Origin: Arcicella sp038230735
GTDB taxonomy: Bacteria > Bacteroidota > Bacteroidia > Cytophagales > Spirosomataceae
Length of the DNA: 64,000 nt
Assembly (NCBI GenBank): GCA_038230735.1
Contig: JBBRMR010000002.1
Span: 1-64,000 of the forward strand
Direction: 5' to 3'
Shown piece by piece: positions 16,503 to 25,283 of this stretch (the stretch's first letter is position 1; every line of letters begins with the position of its first letter). The notes under the pieces are model-generated. The model searched no databases and was not told where the DNA came from. It worked only from the letters and a program-made list of their open reading frames with translations. The position numbers and the translations under genes were made by a program.

Positions 16503-17654
16503 ATGACCATACTTCATCAAAATTTTCAGGTACAATTTTCGTATAATATTATTTTTACAGAAAATCTATTTTCACCTGAAAACACTACTTTACTTGATTT
16601 CTTGCAACAATACGGTAATACTGATTTTCGTAAAAAAATTCTATTTCTGATTGATGCGGGCGTTGCTACGGCTCATCCGCATTTATCGGAACAGATTCAG
16701 CAATATTTCGCTCCGCAAAATGCCATTGAATTAGCTGCAGAAATCTTGATTTTGTGGGGTGGCGAACGGGTAAAAAACGACCCTCAATATTTATCCCAAA
16801 CCCTCCAAGCCATTGATGATAATGGCATTGACCGCCATTCTTTTGTGGCTGCCATCGGGGGAGGTGCATTTTTGGATATGGTCGGTTATGCCTCTGCCAT
16901 CGCTCATCGGGGCGTAAAGCATATTCGCATACCCACAACGGTATTGTCGCAAAATGATGCGGGTGTTGGGGTAAAAAATGGCGTTAATTTCTTCGATAAA
17001 AAGAATTTTTTAGGCACATTTTCGCCTCCTGTTGCAGTAATAAATGATTTTAATTTCCTGAGAACACTTTCAGAAAGAGATTGGCGTTCGGGAATTTCAG
17101 AAGCCGTAAAAGTGGCTTTAATCAAAGATTTAGCCTTTTTTGAGTGGTTAGAATCCCATGCAAAAGCTCTATCAGAACGTGATGAAGTGGCCATGCAAAA
17201 GCAAATTGTGCGTTGTGCCGAATTGCATCTTCAACATATTTCAAGTGGCGACCCTTTCGAAATGGGTTCGGCTCGTCCTTTAGATTTTGGACATTGGGCG
17301 GCTCATAAATTGGAGTATTTGACCAATTTTGAAATTCGCCATGGAGAAGCCGTAGCCATTGGTATTGCCTTGGATTCGGTTTATTCATTCTTAAAAAATA
17401 ACCTCACCGCTGAAGAACTCGAAAGAATTTTGAAGACCTTAGAAACCTTGGGCTTCAAAATATATCACGAAGCCTTATCCGAAAACGATAAAATCAACCT
17501 GTGGAAAGGACTCAACGAATTTAGAGAACACCTTGGCGGACAACTTACCATCACCATTTTACAGGCTTTAGGCAAAGGAATTGAAGTACATGAAATTGAT
17601 TTTGAATTGGTGAAAAAGGCAGTGGATATTTTGTCGGTAAGGCACAATAATTAA
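16503..17654 (+). CDS. eboD: EboD, dehydroquinate-synthase-like enzyme
   Basis: A 383-residue member of the sugar-phosphate cyclase / 3-dehydroquinate synthase family. The NAD-binding GGGAFLDMVGY motif is at 119-129. The likely metal ligands are Glu200 (ISEAVK), His264 (LDFGHWAAHKLE) and His280 (IRHGEAVAIG), all conserved. In the ebo cluster it is thought to act on a sugar phosphate rather than serve aromatic biosynthesis, but the substrate is unknown. It sits 20 bases after the toxin gene and is followed by a hairpin before eboE. Confidence 0.92.
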   Translation: MTILHQNFQVQFSYNIIFTENLFSPENTTLLDFLQQYGNTDFRKKILFLIDAGVATAHPHLSEQIQQYFAPQNAIELAAEILILWGGERVKNDPQYLSQTLQAIDDNGIDRHSFVAAIGGGAFLDMVGYASAIAHRGVKHIRIPTTVLSQNDAGVGVKNGVNFFDKKNFLGTFSPPVAVINDFNFLRTLSERDWRSGISEAVKVALIKDLAFFEWLESHAKALSERDEVAMQKQIVRCAELHLQHISSGDPFEMGSARPLDFGHWAAHKLEYLTNFEIRHGEAVAIGIALDSVYSFLKNNLTAEELERILKTLETLGFKIYHEALSENDKINLWKGLNEFREHLGGQLTITILQALGKGIEVHEIDFELVKKAVDILSVRHNN

Positions 17655-17694
17655 ACTTTGGATTAAAGATTTATAGAACAGAACTTGTATATTT

Positions 17695-17727
17695 ACGGAA
17701 GGCTTCGTTCAAAACGAAGCCTTCCGT
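17695..17727. repeat. Perfect 15-bp hairpin between eboD and eboE
   Basis: ACGGAAGGCTTCGTT (17695-17709), loop CAA, then AACGAAGCCTTCCGT (17713-17727). No T-run follows, so it may be an mRNA processing or attenuating stem or a palindromic element rather than a simple terminator. Confidence 0.9.
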
Positions 17728-17748
17728 GTTAATGCTCAAAACTAAAAC

Positions 17749-18954
17749 ATGAAAACTCCATACGGACACCTCACTTATTGCTCCAACATCCACACGGGCG
17801 AAGGCTGGGAGGAACATTTTTCGGAACTAAAAAAGAATATTCCTGACATCAAAAAAGCTGTTTGCCCTGATGCTCCGATTGGTATTGGATTACGACTTGC
17901 CAATCAAGCCAGTCTTGATTTATCCGAAACTCAAAACTTGGAAATGTTCAAAAAATGGCTTGCTGACAATGATTGTTATGTCTTCACCATGAATGGCTTT
18001 CCTTACGGCGGATTTCATGATGTGGTGGTAAAAGACCAAGTTCACGCTCCCGACTGGACAAATCAGGAACGAGTGGATTATACCAACAGGATGTTTAAGA
18101 TTTTGGCTAAAATACTGCCAGAATCAATTACCGAAGGTGGAATTTCAACTTCTCCTCTCTCTTATCGTTTTTGGTGGAACAGCTCCGATAAATTAATGAA
18201 AGCTACCGAAATAGCTACGCAAAATATTCTTTCAGTAGTTGATAATTTATTGATTATCAAAGAGAAAACTAATAAAATTCTCCACCTTGACATTGAACCC
18301 GAACCCGATGGGATTTTAGAAAATTCCTCTGAATTTATTGATTGGTATAATAATATTCTGTTACCGATGGGCGAAAAACATTTTATGGCAAAAGGTTTTT
18401 CTCAATCAAATTCTCAGGAAATTATTCGTACTCATGTGCAATTATGTTTCGATATTTGTCATTTTGGCGTGAGTTATGAAGAACCGCAAGATGTCGTTGA
18501 TAAATTAATTTCACAAGATATTCGTGTTGGAAAAATACAAATTAGTTCAGCACTGAAAGTTGATTTTAACGCTGATGAATTGGCAAAATTTGAGGCAATT
18601 GCTCAATATGACGAATCTACTTATTTGCACCAAGTAATTGCCAAAAAGCAAGATGGTTCGTTTGAAAAATTCAGCGATTTAAAACCTGCTTTAGATGCTT
18701 TTGAAATAGGCAAATATTCAGCATGGCGAGTACATTTTCATGTGCCATTGTTTTTAGATAAATATGACTTGTTGTCTTCTACCCAATCTGAGATTATCAA
18801 GACTTTATCTATCCAAAAACAAAAACCTTTTACTAACCATTTGGAAATCGAAACATATACGTGGGGCGTATTGCCAGCGGAGTTTCAAGTGCCTCTGAAT
18901 GAGTCCATTATTAGAGAAATGGAGTGGGTTAATTCAGTTATTAATAAAGAGTAA
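17749..18954 (+). CDS. eboE: EboE, TIM-barrel metabolite traffic protein
   Basis: A 401-residue protein of the xylose-isomerase-like / sugar-phosphate-isomerase TIM-barrel group (family name 'metabolite traffic protein EboE'). Visible family traits include the opening GHLTYCSNIHTGEGWEEHF, the metal-ligand-like ILHLDIEPEPDGIL, CFDICHFGVSYE with conserved His, and WRVHFHVPLF near the C-terminus. The reaction is unknown. It follows eboD in operon order and precedes eboF across a long palindrome. Confidence 0.9.
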   Translation: MKTPYGHLTYCSNIHTGEGWEEHFSELKKNIPDIKKAVCPDAPIGIGLRLANQASLDLSETQNLEMFKKWLADNDCYVFTMNGFPYGGFHDVVVKDQVHAPDWTNQERVDYTNRMFKILAKILPESITEGGISTSPLSYRFWWNSSDKLMKATEIATQNILSVVDNLLIIKEKTNKILHLDIEPEPDGILENSSEFIDWYNNILLPMGEKHFMAKGFSQSNSQEIIRTHVQLCFDICHFGVSYEEPQDVVDKLISQDIRVGKIQISSALKVDFNADELAKFEAIAQYDESTYLHQVIAKKQDGSFEKFSDLKPALDAFEIGKYSAWRVHFHVPLFLDKYDLLSSTQSEIIKTLSIQKQKPFTNHLEIETYTWGVLPAEFQVPLNESIIREMEWVNSVINKE

Positions 18955-19003
18955 ACAGTTGTCATTTTTATTAAAAATTAGTTTGTAGTGAAAATATCTT
19001 ATA

Positions 19004-19067
19004 AATACCCGTTCCTTATCAATAGCGAGGGATTTAAATCCCTCGCTATTGATAAGGAACGGGTATT
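19004..19067. repeat. 64-bp perfect palindrome between eboE and eboF
   Basis: The two 32-base arms (19004-19035 and 19036-19067) are exact reverse complements with no spacer, centred on GGGATTTAAATCCC. The arms contain CCCGTTCCTTATCAATAGCG and its complement. It ends 20 bases before the eboF start codon. As RNA it would form a very stable stem and as DNA a potential cruciform. Confidence 0.95.
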
Positions 19068-19087
19068 CTATCGTAGTTATTCGTAGC

Positions 19088-20461
19088 ATGATGCAAAAAA
19101 CCGTAGTTATCAATATCGTTGGACTCAGTACGAGTGTCATTGGCGAACATACGCCATTTTTGAAAAAATATCTCTCAGAACATTATTTGAGCCTAATTAA
19201 GCCCGTTTTGCCTGCCGTAACCACGACCTCGCAAAGCACTTATCTGACGGGAAAACTGCCCAATGAACACGGAATTGTGGGCAATGGTTGGTATGACCGT
19301 GAGGACTCAGAAGTGAAATTTTGGAAGCAATCTAATAAATTGGTGCAGGGTGAAAAAATTTGGGAAGCCGCCAAAAAAGCCAACCCTGCCTTTACTTGTT
19401 CCAAAATGTTTTGGTGGTATAATATGTATTCAACGGCAGATTTTTCAGTAACGCCTCGCCCACAATATCACGCAGATGGGGTGAAAGCTCCCGATTGTTA
19501 TTCATATCCCGCTGATTTGCGGGATAAATTGCAAGCCGAATTTGGCACATTTCCACTGTTTAGTTTTTGGGGTCCCAATGCTAATATCAAGTCTTCCAAA
19601 TGGATTGCCGATGCTTCAATTTGGGTTGATAAAGCCCAAAATCCAACGCTTTCTTTGATTTATTTGCCGCATTTAGATTATTGTTTGCAGAAATATGGCG
19701 TTGATTTTCAGAAGATTAGCAAAGAATTAAAAGAAATTGATGAGTTGGTGGAAGGGTTGGTAAAACATTACGAAGCCCAAAATACCACGATAATTTTATT
19801 GTCGGAATATGGCATCAACAACGTAAATCGTCCGATACATATTAATCGGATTTTGCGAGAAAATGGCTTACTTTCTATCCGAATGGAACAAGGTTTGGAA
19901 CTTTTGGATTGCGGTGCTTCCAAAGCCTTTGCCACCGCCGACCACCAAATCGCCCATGTGTATGTGAACGATGCGAGTGAGTTGGCACGGGTGAAAAGTA
20001 TTTTGGAAAATACCGAAGGCATTGCTATGGTTTTGAACGAAGAAGGCAAGAAAAAGTACCACCTCAACCACGAACGTTCGGGCGATTTGGTGGTTGTGGC
20101 AGAACTCGATAGTTGGTTTACTTATTATTTCTGGTTTGACGATAACCTTGCTCCCGATTATGCCCGTTTGGTAGAGATTTTCAAGAAACCTGGCTACGAC
20201 CCCGTAGAAATGTTTATGAACCCCAAAAATCCCCTGATTAAATTGCGAGCAGGATATAAATTAGCCCGTAAACTATTAGGATTCAGGTATTTAATGGACG
20301 TAATCCCCTTGGATGCCAGTTTAGTAAAAGGCTCACACGGAGCAATTAATGCCCCCAAAGAATTTTACCCAATCTTGATTTCTGATAACAAATTATCCAA
20401 AGAGGAGATTTTGGCTACTGATGTTTATGGGGTGATTTGGGGGAGTTTATTTGGGGGATAG
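19088..20461 (+). CDS. eboF: EboF, alkaline-phosphatase-fold hydrolase
   Basis: A 457-residue nucleotide pyrophosphatase/phosphodiesterase-type protein of the alkaline phosphatase superfamily. The nucleophile region is PAVTTTSQSTYLTGKLPNEHG (Thr near residue 45-47). Later metal ligands appear in HLDYCLQ, SEYGINNV and GSHGAINAP. It probably cleaves a phosphodiester or pyrophosphate on the unknown ebo product. Two adjacent ATGs (19088, 19091) follow the 64-bp palindrome; an in-frame ATG at 19049 lies inside the palindrome and is unlikely. It is the last gene of the cluster. Confidence 0.9.
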   Translation: MMQKTVVINIVGLSTSVIGEHTPFLKKYLSEHYLSLIKPVLPAVTTTSQSTYLTGKLPNEHGIVGNGWYDREDSEVKFWKQSNKLVQGEKIWEAAKKANPAFTCSKMFWWYNMYSTADFSVTPRPQYHADGVKAPDCYSYPADLRDKLQAEFGTFPLFSFWGPNANIKSSKWIADASIWVDKAQNPTLSLIYLPHLDYCLQKYGVDFQKISKELKEIDELVEGLVKHYEAQNTTIILLSEYGINNVNRPIHINRILRENGLLSIRMEQGLELLDCGASKAFATADHQIAHVYVNDASELARVKSILENTEGIAMVLNEEGKKKYHLNHERSGDLVVVAELDSWFTYYFWFDDNLAPDYARLVEIFKKPGYDPVEMFMNPKNPLIKLRAGYKLARKLLGFRYLMDVIPLDASLVKGSHGAINAPKEFYPILISDNKLSKEEILATDVYGVIWGSLFGG

Positions 20462-20574
20462 GTTTCCGTTTATTTTACGCAGTATCAGTGAAAATGTGAT
20501 TGATGGCACGATGAGGTTTTCATAAATAGAAAAGACAAAAGGCACAAAGAAATACCAAAAAAGAAGTGAAATGT

Positions 20575-22089
20575 ATGCCAATTTTTACAAACCATAAAAC
20601 GCATCAACTGATTCTCAATGAACTTTATAAAAAAGGAAATTTTGAGGAAATGGTTATATTTTGCTCCGATGAAATTGAAAAAGATAAACTAAGTTATTTA
20701 CTTTATGGTGCAAGAGGTAAGGCTTTTTATGAATTAAAAAAATATGAATATGCTGAGACTGACCTTTCAAGAGCAATAGAATTATTCCCCGAGTATGGTG
20801 CTGGTTTTTTTAATCGAAGCCAATGTTACATTGATTTAGAAAAATACGATTTAGCTATTTTAGATATTGAAAAAGCTCATTCCATTGATAATGAAAGACG
20901 TTTTTATGAACTTTTAGGATTTGCTTATGCTAATGTTAATGACCATAAGAAGGCAATTGAAAATTATAATTTATTTTTGATGAACCACCAAGATAATGAG
21001 GTATCTGAATGGAAGGCTTTTTCACATATTTGCCTTAATCAATTGCGAGAGGCATTAAAAATATACGAATCTATATTGTTAACTGAAATAAAGGATATTG
21101 GAAATTTGGAAAAAATCAATGAAATCACTGATGATTTTTTCCATGAAATTCTCATCTCAATAGACAACTTGGATGTCTTAGAAATGATTATTCAAAATGG
21201 TTTTTCAAACATTATAAACAATAATACAAGCGGAATTTATATTCTTCAATTCTGTAACAATGAATATTATATTGGACAAACTACCAACATTAAGAAAAGG
21301 TTAAAACAGCATTTTAAAAAGTTTGATGATATTGATTTTTATTATTTCAAGCCTGTAAATGAGGATTTTCTACTGGATGAAGAAAATAAGGCAATTTCCT
21401 TATTTGAGAAGCAAGGAATAAGAATAAGGAATTTAAAGCAAATTGATTTTAAAAATATTTTTAATAATACGCATCAAAATGAGTGGATTACTAATTCTGA
21501 GTATAATTATTTATCAGGAAGTAAATTTCATAATGAAAAACTTAGAGCAAAATATAGCGAAAGGTTCAAACTATTACAAAGCAAATCATACTTTCTAAAA
21601 CTTGTTTCAATAGCCACTATTTATGTAAAGGCTACTGTTCCAAATTATATAGCAAGTGAGTATAATTATTGGAATATAACTTGCCTACCGAAATATTTGG
21701 TTAAAGAAAACTGTATTTCAAGAATAAACATTAATGGAGTTCCTGTGATTTCATTTTTTGCAAATCAAGATGGTACATTCAATATAATGCTTTTCGTTTC
21801 AAAACTTCCATTTTTGAATTGGCTACAAAGAGAGAAGCATTTTGACGCACTATTTGACAATATATCTTCTTTAAAACTGGAAATAAGAAATGCTTTTGAG
21901 GTAACAGAAGGAGATGAAATTACGTTATTTATTGAGGAATCAGACTTTATAAATGCAATTAATAATGAGGTAATACGCTCCGCAATACGACTTCTCAATT
22001 TGAGAATGATGAATAAAATAGGCAAAGAAGATGAATATAGACGAAGTGTAGCCCATTGCTTAGATTTATCAGATTTGATAGTAAAATGA
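20575..22089 (+). CDS. TPR / GIY-YIG nuclease-domain fusion protein
   Basis: A protein of about 504 residues without a signal peptide. The N-terminal part (about 20-170) has tetratricopeptide-like helices (YAETDLSRAIELFPEYGAGF, YDLAILDIEKAHSID, HKKAIENYNLFL). At about 220-285 lies a GIY-YIG module: SGIYILQFCNNEYYIGQT, an arginine in KKRLKQHF, and a glutamate region DEENKAISLFE. The remaining 220 residues match no domain I recognise. GIY-YIG domains cut nucleic acids, so a nuclease or RNA-processing role guided by TPR protein binding is inferred. It has a lower GC content and many Asn/Lys codons compared with ebo. GTG at 20566 is an alternative start. Confidence 0.7.
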   Translation: MPIFTNHKTHQLILNELYKKGNFEEMVIFCSDEIEKDKLSYLLYGARGKAFYELKKYEYAETDLSRAIELFPEYGAGFFNRSQCYIDLEKYDLAILDIEKAHSIDNERRFYELLGFAYANVNDHKKAIENYNLFLMNHQDNEVSEWKAFSHICLNQLREALKIYESILLTEIKDIGNLEKINEITDDFFHEILISIDNLDVLEMIIQNGFSNIINNNTSGIYILQFCNNEYYIGQTTNIKKRLKQHFKKFDDIDFYYFKPVNEDFLLDEENKAISLFEKQGIRIRNLKQIDFKNIFNNTHQNEWITNSEYNYLSGSKFHNEKLRAKYSERFKLLQSKSYFLKLVSIATIYVKATVPNYIASEYNYWNITCLPKYLVKENCISRININGVPVISFFANQDGTFNIMLFVSKLPFLNWLQREKHFDALFDNISSLKLEIRNAFEVTEGDEITLFIEESDFINAINNEVIRSAIRLLNLRMMNKIGKEDEYRRSVAHCLDLSDLIVK

Positions 22090-22114
22090 TATCATTAATT
22101 AATTCCTCTTTCAA

Positions 22115-23428
22115 ATGATAACTACAGGTGAATTTTTGCCTAAAGTAAACCGCCTCTTAAATAATCCCCAAAAATCTTTGAACACTCCATTTCCTCTTAC
22201 CGAAGCCGAAAAAACCTTCATCAAAACTCACCTCAATGATGAAGTAACATCGCTATTATTGCAAGCCAAAAAATATCCTAATCTCAACATTCCTGATTTG
22301 GTTTGGCAGATAAAAGCACGTCAGAAAGCGAAGATTAAATTGCCAGAATGGTTTAACAATGAGGATATTATCTTTCCAAAAATGCTTTCCGTAGAACAAT
22401 GTTCCTCAGAAATTACGGCAAAATTCAAAGCAAGTTTAATGCAGGGCGAAACGCTTATTGACCTCACGGGAGGAATGGGCGTGGATATTGCCTACATGAG
22501 CAAGAACTTCAAAAAAGCCATTTACATTGAACAAAATGCAGATTTATGCGAGATTACAAACTGTAATTTTGAGCAGTTGGGTATTAAGAATGTAGATTTT
22601 GTTGGAGGTAATTCAATCAATTTTCTAAAGAACGAAACTCTAAATTATTCATGGATTTACCTTGACCCACACCGCCGAGATGATACTGGAAATAAGGTAG
22701 TGAGTCTGCAAGATTGCGAGCCTAATATTTTAGAAATTAAGGGCTTTTTATTTACTAAAACTGATAAAATCCTCTTGAAAGCCTCGCCAATGTTGGATAT
22801 CAATTTGGCAGTTTCTGAATTGCAAAATGTCGCAAATATTTATGTGGTGGCGGTGGAAAATGAGGTGAAAGAGATTTTATTTCATTTGGAGAAAGACTAT
22901 CAAAATGAGGCTCAATATCACGCCGTTAATTTAAAAAGTACCACAAGCTTTAGCCTGTATAATTCTACCACATTAGACAGGCTGAAGCCTGTGGTACTTT
23001 TGTCTTTCAGGAAATCAGAAGAGAAAGATGCGATGATAAAAGTGGGTTCGCCACAAACCTATTTATACGAACCCAATGCCGCTATTTTGAAGTCGGGAGG
23101 ATTCAGAATTGTAGCACAACACTTTGATTTACAGAAGATTGCCCCGCATAGTCATCTCTATACCTCCAATGATTTAGTCAAAAATTTTCAAGGTAGAACT
23201 TTCAAAATTGAAGGCGTTTGCAAGTTGGATAAGAAAGAAATTTCTAAGTTTTTATCCGAGAATAAAGCCAATATTACCATCCGAAATTTCCCTTTATCGG
23301 TAAAACAAATTCGGGAGAAATTAAAACTTTCAGAAGGGGGAAATACTTATATTTTTGCCACTACCGATGCCCAAAATCAGAAGATTGTAATTGTGAGTAA
23401 AAAGGTAGCTTTGGGCAGAGAGGTATGA
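22115..23428 (+). CDS. THUMP-like domain SAM methyltransferase
   Basis: A 437-residue class I SAM-dependent methyltransferase of the PG_1098/THUMP-like Bacteroidota group. SAM motif I is LIDLTGGMGVDIAYMS (about 113-128), and motif IV is IYLDPHRRDDTG. A C-terminal THUMP-like region (NITIRNFPLSVKQIREKLKL...) suggests RNA as substrate. The coding sequence contains a 62-base palindromic element (22937-22998) encoding about residues 275-295 (STTSFSLYNSTTLDRLKPVV). Homologues would not be expected to have it. The frame remains open throughout. Confidence 0.85.
   Translation: MITTGEFLPKVNRLLNNPQKSLNTPFPLTEAEKTFIKTHLNDEVTSLLLQAKKYPNLNIPDLVWQIKARQKAKIKLPEWFNNEDIIFPKMLSVEQCSSEITAKFKASLMQGETLIDLTGGMGVDIAYMSKNFKKAIYIEQNADLCEITNCNFEQLGIKNVDFVGGNSINFLKNETLNYSWIYLDPHRRDDTGNKVVSLQDCEPNILEIKGFLFTKTDKILLKASPMLDINLAVSELQNVANIYVVAVENEVKEILFHLEKDYQNEAQYHAVNLKSTTSFSLYNSTTLDRLKPVVLLSFRKSEEKDAMIKVGSPQTYLYEPNAAILKSGGFRIVAQHFDLQKIAPHSHLYTSNDLVKNFQGRTFKIEGVCKLDKKEISKFLSENKANITIRNFPLSVKQIREKLKLSEGGNTYIFATTDAQNQKIVIVSKKVALGREV
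22937..22998. repeat. Palindromic element inside the methyltransferase gene
   Basis: Arm AGTACCACAAGCTTTAGCCTGT minus its last bases (22937-22956) and its partner up to 22998 pair over 22 bases with two mismatches, around an 18-base loop. The right arm shares AGGCTRAAGCCYGTGGTAC with the eboA-eboB intergenic element. It stays in frame. Confidence 0.88.
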
Positions 23429-23528
23429 GTAATGATTAGTAATTACATTTTAAATTCATAATTTTAATTTTTAATTGCTCTTTTTTCGTAGTTTAGTTTC
23501 CAAAAAACAATTCAATTCACAAATAAAC

Positions 23529-24251
23529 ATGAAAAATCAAATTATTGCCCTTATTTTGCTTGCCTCACTTTCGACAATGGCACAAAAATCCAATACGCTT
23601 ACGCCCAAAGAGAAAAAGATGGGTTGGAAACTCCTTTTTGATGGAAAAACCATGAACGGCTGGCGAAATTTCTATAAAAAAGACCTTTTGGGAGCTTGGC
23701 AGGTTTCGGATAATGCCATTATGCTCAATGATACTTTCAAGGTGGCTGGTAAGAAAGTTGCCGCAGGGGAAATTACGACCGATAGTATTTATGAAAATTA
23801 TGAATTTTCAATTGATTGGAAAATATCGGAAGGGGGAAATTCTGGAATTATTTTCAATGCCCAAGAAGATGACCAAAAGAAACATCCCTACTCATACAAT
23901 ACTGGTCCAGAATTTCAAGTTTTGGATAATGACAAACATAGTGACGGTAAAATTCAAAAACACCGTGCGGGTAATTTGTACGACCTTTTTAAATACGAAC
24001 CCGAAAATGTGAAACCCCAAGGAGAATGGAATAGAGCTGTGATTAAGCAAAAAGATGGTTTTGTTGAATTGTATCTAAATGGTAAAAAAGTGATTGAATA
24101 TAACAACAATAGTGAAGAATTTAAAAAAGCGGTTTCAGAAAGTAAATTTCGAAAAATGCCGTTTTGGGGAACATTTTCCAAAGGACATATCGTACTGCAA
24201 GACCATGGAAATCGAGTTTGGTTTAAGAATATTAAGATTAGACAGTTGTAA
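23529..24251 (+). CDS. DUF1080 (3-keto-disaccharide hydrolase-type) secreted protein
   Basis: A 240-residue exported protein with a signal peptide (MKNQIIALILLASLSTMAQ) and one DUF1080 jelly-roll domain. Family markers are WKLLFDGKTMNGWRNF, EGGNSGIIFNAQ, TGPEFQVLDN, WNRAVIKQKDG and a final GNRVWFKNIKIR. Some DUF1080 members hydrolyse 3-keto-glycosides; others only bind sugar. The start at 23529 gives a clean signal peptide, and an upstream in-frame TTG is ignored. It stands alone between the methyltransferase and yicC. Confidence 0.9.
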   Translation: MKNQIIALILLASLSTMAQKSNTLTPKEKKMGWKLLFDGKTMNGWRNFYKKDLLGAWQVSDNAIMLNDTFKVAGKKVAAGEITTDSIYENYEFSIDWKISEGGNSGIIFNAQEDDQKKHPYSYNTGPEFQVLDNDKHSDGKIQKHRAGNLYDLFKYEPENVKPQGEWNRAVIKQKDGFVELYLNGKKVIEYNNNSEEFKKAVSESKFRKMPFWGTFSKGHIVLQDHGNRVWFKNIKIRQL

Positions 24252-24282
24252 ATTACGGTGAATGTTTCACGGTGAACGAAAT

Positions 24283-24327
24283 AACGTAAAAGAGTCTTGT
24301 TGTTATAAAACAAGGCTCTTTTACGTT
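24283..24327. terminator. Long hairpin after the DUF1080 gene
   Basis: AACGTAAAAGAGTCTTGTT (24283-24301) pairs with 24309-24327 with one mismatch and a seven-base loop. The TTTTACG end gives a partial T-run. Confidence 0.8.
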
Positions 24328-24354
24328 AAAATGGGGTTTCCCAATTTTTAATAG

Positions 24355-24362
24355 TAAATTTG
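24355..24362 (+). promoter_or_regulatory. Candidate -7 box of yicC
   Basis: TAAATTTG matches TAnnTTTG and sits 39 bases before the yicC ATG. The -33 element is not obvious. Confidence 0.35.
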
Positions 24363-24400
24363 TAGGATAGCATTGCAGCTAAAAATATAATGATACAATT

Positions 24401-25279
24401 ATGCTCAAATCAATGACTGGCTTTGGAAAAGCTACTTCTGAATCAAGTAGTTTGACCGTTACTGCCGAAGTAAAAACGCTAAATTCTAAATTCACCGATA
24501 TTTATTGTAGAATTCCTAAAAGCCTGTCTTTCAGAGAAATAGAAATCAGAAATCTATTAACACAGGCTTTGGAAAGAGGTAAAATTGAGTTTAATCTGAC
24601 TACTAATTATTCTGACGTAGCCAGTTCCGGCACTAATATCAATCAGCCTTTAGTGCAGGCATATATGAAGGATTTGAAACAATCTGCCGATGCTTTTGGC
24701 GGGGCAGATACTACCGAATTGTTCAAAATTGCTTTGACATTGCCAAATGCTTTCAATACGGAAGTAGCATCTGAAGAACAAGCTACGGCAGAGTGGCAAC
24801 AAATTTTGAAAACCGTCAATCAAGCCATCGAAGAGTGTACTAAGTTTCGTTTGCGTGAAGGGGCAATCGTTTCTCATAAATTTATTGAATATATTGATAA
24901 AATTGGCGAACTTTTGACCGAAGCCGAAGCCCAAGATATAACCCGAATTCCCAACGTGCGTGAACGTTTAAGAAAGTCGGTAACTGACCTTTTAGGGGAT
25001 GAAGAGTTCGATAAAAATCGCTTTGAGCAAGAGTTAATTTATTACATTGAAAAATATGATATTTCAGAAGAAAAAGTTCGTTTGCGTACCCATTTAAACT
25101 ATTTTAAGGATGTTTTGAAGGAGGGAAATGGTAAGAAATTAAACTTCCTTTCCCAAGAAATTGGTCGTGAAATCAATACCATTGGTTCAAAAGCAAATGA
25201 TGTAGTTTTGCAAAGAATTGTGGTAAATATGAAGGATGAATTAGAAAAAATTAAGGAACAAACTTCTAATGTTTTGTAA
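24401..25279 (+). CDS. yicC: YicC/YloC-family endoribonuclease
   Basis: A 292-residue protein with the YicC-like N-terminal domain (MLKSMTGFGKA..., VEVKTLNSKF-like, SFREIEIRNLL) and the C-terminal DUF1732 domain (LNFLSQEIGREINTIGSKANDV). The family is a hexameric RNase that cleaves RNA hairpins and sRNAs. The domain is full length with all signature regions. It is monocistronic, with a -7 box upstream and a purine-rich inverted repeat shared with the convergent downstream gene. Confidence 0.93.
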   Translation: MLKSMTGFGKATSESSSLTVTAEVKTLNSKFTDIYCRIPKSLSFREIEIRNLLTQALERGKIEFNLTTNYSDVASSGTNINQPLVQAYMKDLKQSADAFGGADTTELFKIALTLPNAFNTEVASEEQATAEWQQILKTVNQAIEECTKFRLREGAIVSHKFIEYIDKIGELLTEAEAQDITRIPNVRERLRKSVTDLLGDEEFDKNRFEQELIYYIEKYDISEEKVRLRTHLNYFKDVLKEGNGKKLNFLSQEIGREINTIGSKANDVVLQRIVVNMKDELEKIKEQTSNVL

Positions 25280-25283
25280 GGAG

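Noticed and set aside
19049..19087. Start of eboF inside the long palindrome
   Set aside because: The palindrome makes the frame there meaningless; two ATGs follow it directly before the conserved sequence.
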